From positions 1,798,001 through 1,862,000 of the forward strand of contig CAKKNE010000003.1 in the NCBI GenBank assembly GCA_918797485.1: a stretch of 64,000 bases of DNA, read 5' to 3'. Below the pieces are notes generated by a model that was not told the origin of the DNA, searched no databases, and saw nothing but the letters and a program-made list of their open reading frames with translations. The DNA comes from Pelagomonas calceolata. Taxonomy: Eukaryota > Sar > Pelagophyceae > Pelagomonadales > Pelagomonadaceae. Positions 58,660 to 64,000 of this stretch are shown one piece after another. Within the stretch, counting starts at the first letter, position 1, and each line of letters begins with the position of its first letter. A program made the translations under genes and the position numbers.

Positions 58660-61600
58660 ATGGCGCCCGGCAGTCGAGCAGAGCTGCCCCACAACCCAAT
58701 AAGGCAATACAAGCCGCCGCTCGCGGAGCGGCTGACCAGCCTCTATGATGAGCCGCCGGCGCCGCCGACGCGCCGGCAGAAGATTGACGCGACTTACGCC
58801 GCTCTCAACCGCGAGCGCTCAATCGCTGAGCAAGAGGCCGCCGCGCGCGAGCGCTCGGCGGCCGCCGAGGAGGCGCGGCTGGAGCGGGCTCTGGAACACG
58901 AGCGGCGCCGGACGCTGGCGGCGAAGCTTGCGTTGGCGCGGTCGCAGCGGGACCTCGCTGCCAGATGGGCGGCGCGGCTCGTGCTCAGGCATCGCGCGGG
59001 CGACCGGCGCTTGGGCGCCTGGGCCATATGGAAGTGCGAAGCGGCGCGGCGGGCGGCAATCGCTCGCGCACTACGACGCGCCGGAGCCATTCTCGTGAAG
59101 GCGGCCAAGCGTGACGCCTGGGCGGCCTGGCGGCGACGCGCGACGCAGCGCCGTGCCTTGGCGCATCTCGCGCGCCGCCTGACGACGCGGGCGGCGCGGC
59201 GCACCTTCCACCGCTGGCGCACCGCTTCTGAAACGGCAGGCGTGCTGCGAGCGGCGGCCCTCGCGGCCACGAGCGTGACGGAGTCGACGGCGCGGCGCCA
59301 CGCCGAGACGATCGCCGAGCTCGAGGCAAAGCTAGCGGCGCAGGTCGCCAAGGCCACCTTCGACGCAGCACAGGCCGCCGACGAGGAGGCGGCATTGCGT
59401 GCGGCCGAGTCCCAGGAATGGGAGCGCCGCGTCGCTGTGGCCGACGCCGCCGCCAAAACGGAGCGAAATCGCGCGGCGGAGGCGGACGCCGCCCGGGCGG
59501 AGGACAGGCGGGTCCGCGACGCACTGCGCCAGACGCTCGAGCATCGCGACGCCGCGAGCGCGGCCGACCGCGACCGTGCGGCCGACGCGGCGGCCGCCGC
59601 GGATGCAGCGTTTGCAGCTGCAAACTCTGCGCGGCGCGCGGCGATACGGCGGGCTGACGCGGCTTGTACCGCGCTGCGAGAAGCAAAGGCGTCGGCGGAG
59701 CGTCGGCGAGACCGACGCGCCGCGAAGGCTCAGAGCGACGCTTTAGAGATGGACCGGCGCGACGCGAGGGTCGCCGCCAGAGACGCGCAACTCGCGCTCG
59801 ACGTGGCCGCGGCGCGGCAAAACGCGGTGACCGAACGGTCGAAGCGCGCTGAAGCTGACGCCAGGGCGGACGAAGCGGCGATCGCGGCGAGTCACGCGAA
59901 GGACGCCCAGCAGCGTTTGGAAGAGGAGATCAAGGTCGCGACCGCGGCTAGAACGAAAGCGGAGGGCCGCGCGGCGCGCGTCGAAATCCAGTCCGCCGCG
60001 GTCGAGGCGGCGCGGGACGACGCTGTAGCTCGGGCGGCGGCGGCTCAGGCGGAGGCGGCACAGGCGCGGACCGCCGCCTCGAAGGCGAGGCTCTGTGCTA
60101 TGCGAGTCGCAACCAGAGCGGCGCGCGACGTCGACCGCGCCACGACCGCAGCCGCGGCCGCCGAGGCGACAGCGACGACGGCCGAGTTGCGTGCCAGCGG
60201 CGCCGAGAAGGCCCGTGACCTTGCACAAGCCGAGGCCGCGCGGTGCCGCAAGGCGGATGAGACGCAGCGCGCCGCGCTCGCTGCCGCGGAGGCGAGGTCA
60301 AGGGATGTGGTCAGAGAGGCGCAGGAGAAATTGGCCGCGGTGGAAGAATGTGTTCGAGATTCTCGCGCGGAACGCGACTCTGCCGTCAACGCGGCACAAG
60401 AGGAACGCGACGCGGCTGTCGCCGCCGCGCAAGAGGAGCGCGACGAGTCAGTTGAGGAGGCGAGGCGCGAACGGGACGCGGCGGTCGCCCAGGCGCGGGC
60501 AGAGTTAGAGAATCTATCGGACGAGGCGGCCGAACACCACGACCGCGGAGCCAAAGCGTTACTGCGATGCGCGGAGCTTGACGTTGCCCTGCGTGAGAGT
60601 GATGCCCAGCGACGCCAGTTGCACGACGCGCTGCAAACGCTCAGAGGTGGCGTTCGCGTCTGCGCTCGGTTGAAACCAGGTGCCGGTGCCATCCGCGCCG
60701 AGGGCCTTGACGCCGTCGTCGTGCCCTCCGCGGCGCGGACGAAGGTCGATGGCGGCGCCGCGCCCTCTGCGAAGCCGCGGTGCGTGCGCCTCGACCGCGT
60801 CTTCGGGCCGGAATCGGCGCAGGGCGAGGTGTACGCTGAGGTGGATGCACTCGTGAGGAGCGCGTTGGATGGCTACGACGTCTGCGTATTGGCCTACGGT
60901 GCGACCGGCTCGGGAAAGACCCATACGATGCTTGGTGAGGACGGCATCGTCCCTTCCGCGGCGAAAGCAATAGCCGCGGCCGCTAGGGACCGGCAGCGGC
61001 GCGGTTGGAGTCTACGAGTCAGGGCTACGGCCGTGGAAGTATACGCCGAGAAGTGCTTTGATCTGCTCGGCGACGACCGCGAGCCGTTGGTGCTCCGCGA
61101 CGACGGCTCCGTTGACGGTGCCAGCGTTCACACGGTATCGGCGGACGACGATCTGGCGGACCTGGTGCGGCGCGCCTCAGACGCCCGACGGACCGCGGCG
61201 ACGGCGCTCAACGACCGGTCGTCGCGGTCGCACGCCCTGGTGCGCGTCGAGTTGGACGGCGACGACGGCCGCGAGCGGCTCACGGGCTCTCTCACGCTCG
61301 TCGACCTCGCCGGCTCCGAGCGGGCGGATCGGGCAGGCACGGCGCAACCAGGAGCATGTGACGTGCGCCTCCGGGAAGCGTGCGCCATCAACCGGAGCCT
61401 CCTCTGTCTCTGCGACGTCTTTCGGGCGCTCGCGCGGCGCGGTCGCGCTTCGGACGACGCGGTCCACGTACCTTATCGGAACTCCGTGCTCACTCGTCTG
61501 TTGCAGCGGCCGCTTTCGGGCACGGGAAAATGCCTCGTCGTGGCGAACGTGGCGCCCGACCAGGCTCAGGAGACAAATGCGACGCTCCGCTTCGCCGCCG

Positions 61601-61710
61601 ATGTCTCAAATATCGCCACGAATGCGCCGACGAAGCACGTCGCGAAGAGGAACGTGCTCCGCGCGCGGTCTGCGAACGTGACGAGGCCCAGGAAACGTAG
61701 TACAAAGTAA
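58660..61710 (+). CDS. Kinesin-14-type C-terminal motor protein
   Basis: 1016 residues. An N-terminal head (1-80) is followed by an Ala/Arg/Glu coiled coil (about 80-640) and a C-terminal motor (about 645-995). Placement of the motor after the stalk, with the neck LQTLRGGVRVCARLKP, marks the minus-end-directed kinesin-14 class. Motor motifs: P-loop GATGSGKTHTM, switch I NDRSSRSHALVRV, switch II LVDLAGSERADRAG, and PYRNSVLTRLLQ..SGTGKCLVVANVAPD. All nucleotide-binding residues are intact. The stalk includes IQ-like basic segments (RRTFHRWRTA, WAAWRRRATQRR) that may bind light chains. The ATG at 58660 is chosen; upstream reading to 58540 starts at TTG. The stop is 3 bp from the convergent neighbour's stop. 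Confidence 0.88.
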   Translation: MAPGSRAELPHNPIRQYKPPLAERLTSLYDEPPAPPTRRQKIDATYAALNRERSIAEQEAAARERSAAAEEARLERALEHERRRTLAAKLALARSQRDLAARWAARLVLRHRAGDRRLGAWAIWKCEAARRAAIARALRRAGAILVKAAKRDAWAAWRRRATQRRALAHLARRLTTRAARRTFHRWRTASETAGVLRAAALAATSVTESTARRHAETIAELEAKLAAQVAKATFDAAQAADEEAALRAAESQEWERRVAVADAAAKTERNRAAEADAARAEDRRVRDALRQTLEHRDAASAADRDRAADAAAAADAAFAAANSARRAAIRRADAACTALREAKASAERRRDRRAAKAQSDALEMDRRDARVAARDAQLALDVAAARQNAVTERSKRAEADARADEAAIAASHAKDAQQRLEEEIKVATAARTKAEGRAARVEIQSAAVEAARDDAVARAAAAQAEAAQARTAASKARLCAMRVATRAARDVDRATTAAAAAEATATTAELRASGAEKARDLAQAEAARCRKADETQRAALAAAEARSRDVVREAQEKLAAVEECVRDSRAERDSAVNAAQEERDAAVAAAQEERDESVEEARRERDAAVAQARAELENLSDEAAEHHDRGAKALLRCAELDVALRESDAQRRQLHDALQTLRGGVRVCARLKPGAGAIRAEGLDAVVVPSAARTKVDGGAAPSAKPRCVRLDRVFGPESAQGEVYAEVDALVRSALDGYDVCVLAYGATGSGKTHTMLGEDGIVPSAAKAIAAAARDRQRRGWSLRVRATAVEVYAEKCFDLLGDDREPLVLRDDGSVDGASVHTVSADDDLADLVRRASDARRTAATALNDRSSRSHALVRVELDGDDGRERLTGSLTLVDLAGSERADRAGTAQPGACDVRLREACAINRSLLCLCDVFRALARRGRASDDAVHVPYRNSVLTRLLQRPLSGTGKCLVVANVAPDQAQETNATLRFAADVSNIATNAPTKHVAKRNVLRARSANVTRPRKRSTK

Positions 61711-61713
61711 ACA

Positions 61714-62220
61714 CTACTTATGCCTCGCCCGCTCCCGCCGCGCGGCGGCCTTCCGCCGTAGCTCGCGGGCCCACGTTTCAAAGTCGTCGACCTCGCGCAG
61801 CAGCGAGACGACCTCGCGGCAGCCATCGCGCGCCCAGGTCCAGCCCTCGCGCTTCTCGATCGTTTCGACGAGGCGCACAAAGCTCTGCGGCGTGTGATGT
61901 GACCTCTCCAGGACGCCCTGCACGTGACCCTCGACCAGGCTCTTGAAAGCATGGTGAAGCTCCGTCCAAACCAAGGGATATTCGCCGTCGCCAGCGTCGT
62001 CGTCGGCCGCCATCGCACGATCCGCGAAGGTCTCGATCTCGTCGCGCAGCGAGTGGCCCTCCTTCGACTCGCACGAGTTCCAGGCGTCGTCATCGCTGCT
62101 GTCGCTCGAGTCGCCGCCACCACCGATGCTTATGGGCTCATAGAGCAGGTCCTCCAGTGAGCCGAGCACTGTCATCACAATCTCTTCGTCTTCGCCATCG
62201 ATCTCCTCGCAGACCGGCAT
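61714..62220 (-). CDS. BART (ARL2-binding-protein)-like domain protein
   Basis: 168 residues. Acidic Ser/Asp-rich loop at 25-50, then helices that follow the BART pattern: VLGSLEDLLYEP (human ARL2BP: VVGYLEDIIMDD), FADRAMAADDDAGDGEYPLVWTELHHAFKSLVEGHV (human: ENKLIYTPIFNEYISLVEKYI), then SFVRLVETI and LLREVDDFETWARELRRKA (human: DMLLTFTDFLAFKEMFLDYR). BART proteins bind ARL2/ARL3 small GTPases and act in ciliary and mitochondrial traffic. Four acidic residues at the middle loop are unusual but tolerated. Short relative to CFAP36 (about 330). The GCTAG palindrome at 62352 lies 132 bp upstream. Confidence 0.62.
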   Translation of the reverse strand: MPVCEEIDGEDEEIVMTVLGSLEDLLYEPISIGGGGDSSDSSDDDAWNSCESKEGHSLRDEIETFADRAMAADDDAGDGEYPLVWTELHHAFKSLVEGHVQGVLERSHHTPQSFVRLVETIEKREGWTWARDGCREVVSLLREVDDFETWARELRRKAAARRERARHK

Positions 62221-62351
62221 CGCTGCCCGCACCGCTGCGCACGGGTATGCGGGCTGCCCCCGGGCAGTTCTCTAGGTCGCGGGCAGTGCTGGAGCTGCCC
62301 AGGCCGGCAAAGGATGCCTCAAAGGCGCTCCATTGCCAGACAGCCCCAAAA

Positions 62352-62374
62352 GCTAGTGCCTTGGATTAACTAGC
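62352..62374 (+). promoter_or_regulatory. GCTAG palindrome, copy 14
   Basis: GCTAGTGCCTTGGATTA, then ACTAGC. 132 bp upstream of the BART ATG and only 10 bp from the end of the filamin-repeat gene. Confidence 0.6.
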
Positions 62375-62383
62375 TAACAAAAC

Positions 62384-63619
62384 TTACCCTCTCCGAAGCC
62401 CCTCGAGCCGCACGGGATCCGCAAGCCCCCAGCGGAAGAGGAGCGCGTTGACGCAGGCCGCATCCGTCGCCAATTCGTCCAGCAAGGCCGCGCGCGCGAC
62501 GAGCGCGAGCAGGTCGAGGAATTGGGCGTACGCGAGGCCGCGCGCCTTTTTTTGCTTTTCGACGACGCGGTACAACGCCAGGAGCGTGTCGGCGTCGACC
62601 AGGCTCGGTGCGATGTCGAAGTCGCCGCAGAGCGCCAGGACGTCCTCGAAGGTCAGGATTTGGACGCCGCGCGTCGGCGACGCCTTGGCGTAGGCGGCGA
62701 AGAGGCCGCGGAGCGCCGCGTCGGCGGACTTGAGTGTAGCCCGCACGTCGGCGTCGCCCCGGACGGCGCTCAGCGCGGCGCGGGACCCAACCGGCCGCCG
62801 CGGCGTCGATGGCGAGAGCGCCACGGGCGGCGCTCGTGGCGGCGCCCCGGGCGGTGGACCCGGCGGCGGCGGTGGTACTCCCGTCGGCGGCGGCGGCTCG
62901 GGCGCTTCCGGTGAGCCAACCGGCGGCGGCGGCGCGGGCACCACGCGGACGCCGACCGGCGAGCCGCGTATCGGCCGGCCATCGCGGGACGCGTGGACGA
63001 GTATCTCGGCGCCGGGAGTGGCGTCAGTTCGGACCACGACGGCGTTCCCCGCCGCCGCCGCTGGCCCCTCGACGCGCAGGTCGAAATCCGCCGCATGGCC
63101 GTAGGCGTCGCGCACGTCGATGTCAATTTTCTCGCCCGGCGCCGCCTCGTTTGGCCCGGCCAGCGCGCAGGGCGCCCCCGCCGCGACGGTTGTTGTGAAC
63201 GGTGATCCGGGCACGGGCACCTCGTCATCCAACAGAATCGAGAGCTCGTAGGGACCCGGCGGCGCCGCGACGAGGTAGGAGCACGCGTAGGTCCCGTCCT
63301 CCTCCACCACATCAAGCTCATAGCGGTGCGTGGCCGACTCCAGCGCGGCGAAGAACTTTAGATTCTTGTGCGGCGCGTCGATGGCGAACGACGCGCACCG
63401 CCCGTTGACGCAGCGCCTCAAACCATCTCCCCGGCAGCGGAACGTCGCGACGGCCCGGCGCGCCTCGAAGGCCGCGGACCGCGCGTCGGCCGAGCGCCGC
63501 TGCGCGCGGACCTTCCCGTCGGCCTTGCGCCGGGCCGCGTCGATGCGCGCCTTCTCGGCGGCGCGCGTCGTGCGGGCGGCCATGTCGTTCAGATTATCCC
63601 GGAGCGGTGTCGGCGGCAT
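62384..63619 (-). CDS. Filamin-repeat protein with EF-hand-like C-terminal domain
   Basis: 411 residues. Residues 1-60 are basic and helical. Residues about 60-150 form one filamin (ABP280) repeat, ending with the characteristic EEDGTYACSYLVAAPPGPYELSILL..EVPVPGSPFTTTV (filamin pattern DGTYSVSY.P...G.Y.V.V...G..IPGSPF...V). Residues about 150-235 form a second, ending GRPIRGSPVGVRV. A Pro/Gly linker follows (about 240-280). The last 120 residues (VQILTFEDVLALCGDFDI; ADTLLALYRVVEKQK; YAQFLDLLALVA) are a helical EF-hand-like domain without obvious calcium-binding loops, as in some ciliary proteins. Likely cytoskeletal, but actin binding is not shown since no calponin-homology domain exists. Confidence 0.68.
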   Translation of the reverse strand: MPPTPLRDNLNDMAARTTRAAEKARIDAARRKADGKVRAQRRSADARSAAFEARRAVATFRCRGDGLRRCVNGRCASFAIDAPHKNLKFFAALESATHRYELDVVEEDGTYACSYLVAAPPGPYELSILLDDEVPVPGSPFTTTVAAGAPCALAGPNEAAPGEKIDIDVRDAYGHAADFDLRVEGPAAAAGNAVVVRTDATPGAEILVHASRDGRPIRGSPVGVRVVPAPPPPVGSPEAPEPPPPTGVPPPPPGPPPGAPPRAPPVALSPSTPRRPVGSRAALSAVRGDADVRATLKSADAALRGLFAAYAKASPTRGVQILTFEDVLALCGDFDIAPSLVDADTLLALYRVVEKQKKARGLAYAQFLDLLALVARAALLDELATDAACVNALLFRWGLADPVRLEGLRRG

Positions 63620-64000
63620 TGGTAGGGCTGCCGCTCGCGCCGCGTGTGAGACTTGCGAGAGTCGTCCGACACGAATGTCGGTCGAGGGCTGCTTTACGTG
63701 CCTTTTTTAGGCGCCCAACCATTGCTCTTTTTGTAAAAGCTGGAGGCAGAGAGATCACAGACCGTCGCTCTAGCGCCGCGCCATCCAAGTCTTTCTTGCA
63801 CAAGAATTGGTGTGCGGCCAAACGACTCCCCAGAAAGCTTCTGGCAACCTCACGGTGGGAAAAGGGCGACGCTGGCTTGCCAAAAGGCTGCCCCAGATGC
63901 TGCTGCCGCGTCGACGGCATCCGGTCGTCCCGTGGTGCAGTGCGGTCCAATGCGCGTGAGAGCAACCAACATGACCTTTCAAACGGTTCGGAACGGCTGA
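63620..64000. other. Upstream region of the filamin-repeat gene, right window edge
   Basis: 381 bp. No gene, repeat or GCTAG palindrome is seen. Confidence 0.45.

Noticed and set aside
1-64000. CRISPR arrays, bacterial operons, rRNA or tRNA genes, LTR or virus-like elements
   Set aside because: None seen. Genes are eukaryotic with spliceosomal introns and organelle leaders; no long repeats, terminal repeats or polymerase genes of mobile elements were recognised.

Overview
The window is nuclear DNA of a compact, GC-rich unicellular alga, most likely a stramenopile and best matched by a pelagophyte (Aureococcus/Pelagomonas type). The grounds are single-exon genes packed about 1.6 kb apart, bipartite plastid-targeting N-termini (signal peptide ending near Ala-Phe/Ala-Trp, then a transit region), a low-iron FEA1-like protein, an NXD1-like carotenoid protein, and short terminal-inverted-repeat introner elements of the type known from Aureococcus. 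This placement is inference from gene content; no marker rRNA is present.

Layout. About 40 protein genes lie mostly in alternating orientation, giving divergent pairs that share a 0.2-0.6 kb promoter region and convergent pairs whose stop codons are often only 3-28 bp apart. 1-8.0 kb: organellar TypA/BipA GTPase (partial), FEA1-like iron-responsive protein, UDP-sugar pyrophosphorylase, MgtE-like Mg transporter, secreted CBM96-like protein, SLC35B nucleotide-sugar transporter. 8-18.4 kb: alpha-SNAP, TrmH rRNA/tRNA methylase, a thylakoid-lumen-type protein, a ubiquitin-like-domain protein, a membrane RING/Sel1 protein, NXD1-like, WDR33/Pfs2. 18.7-33 kb: a fused FG-RRM-SAC3 mRNA-export protein, a four-TM protein, plastid MEKHLA-WHEP protein, SUMO-like/ankyrin protein, DZIP1, CheR-type methyltransferase, AIG1-like membrane protein with a Tudor-like domain. 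33-41 kb: a 2470-residue protein carrying a CMGC-like kinase, a HECT ubiquitin ligase domain and four Tudor-like modules. 41-64 kb: small membrane and coiled-coil proteins, a second SNAP, a CxFxP-repeat cytoskeletal protein, THI5/NMT1-like binding protein, metallophosphoesterase, plastid PPPDE peptidase, cyclic-nucleotide-dependent kinase, alpha/beta hydrolase, Siva-type zinc protein, kinesin-14, a BART-domain protein and a filamin-repeat protein. DZIP1, the BART protein, the CxFxP-repeat protein and kinesin suggest a retained basal body or flagellum programme.

Two things stand out. First, an imperfect palindrome (GCTAGTGYCTTACA, a few bases, CGCTAGC) occurs upstream of coding starts at about 14 places and almost nowhere else, and looks like an undescribed promoter element. 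Second, two introns are fresh introner insertions: matching inverted termini and exact 8-bp target duplications let them splice out perfectly, and they sit in opposite orientations relative to their host genes. Three further introns look like older, eroded relatives. Only five introns could be supported in the whole window.
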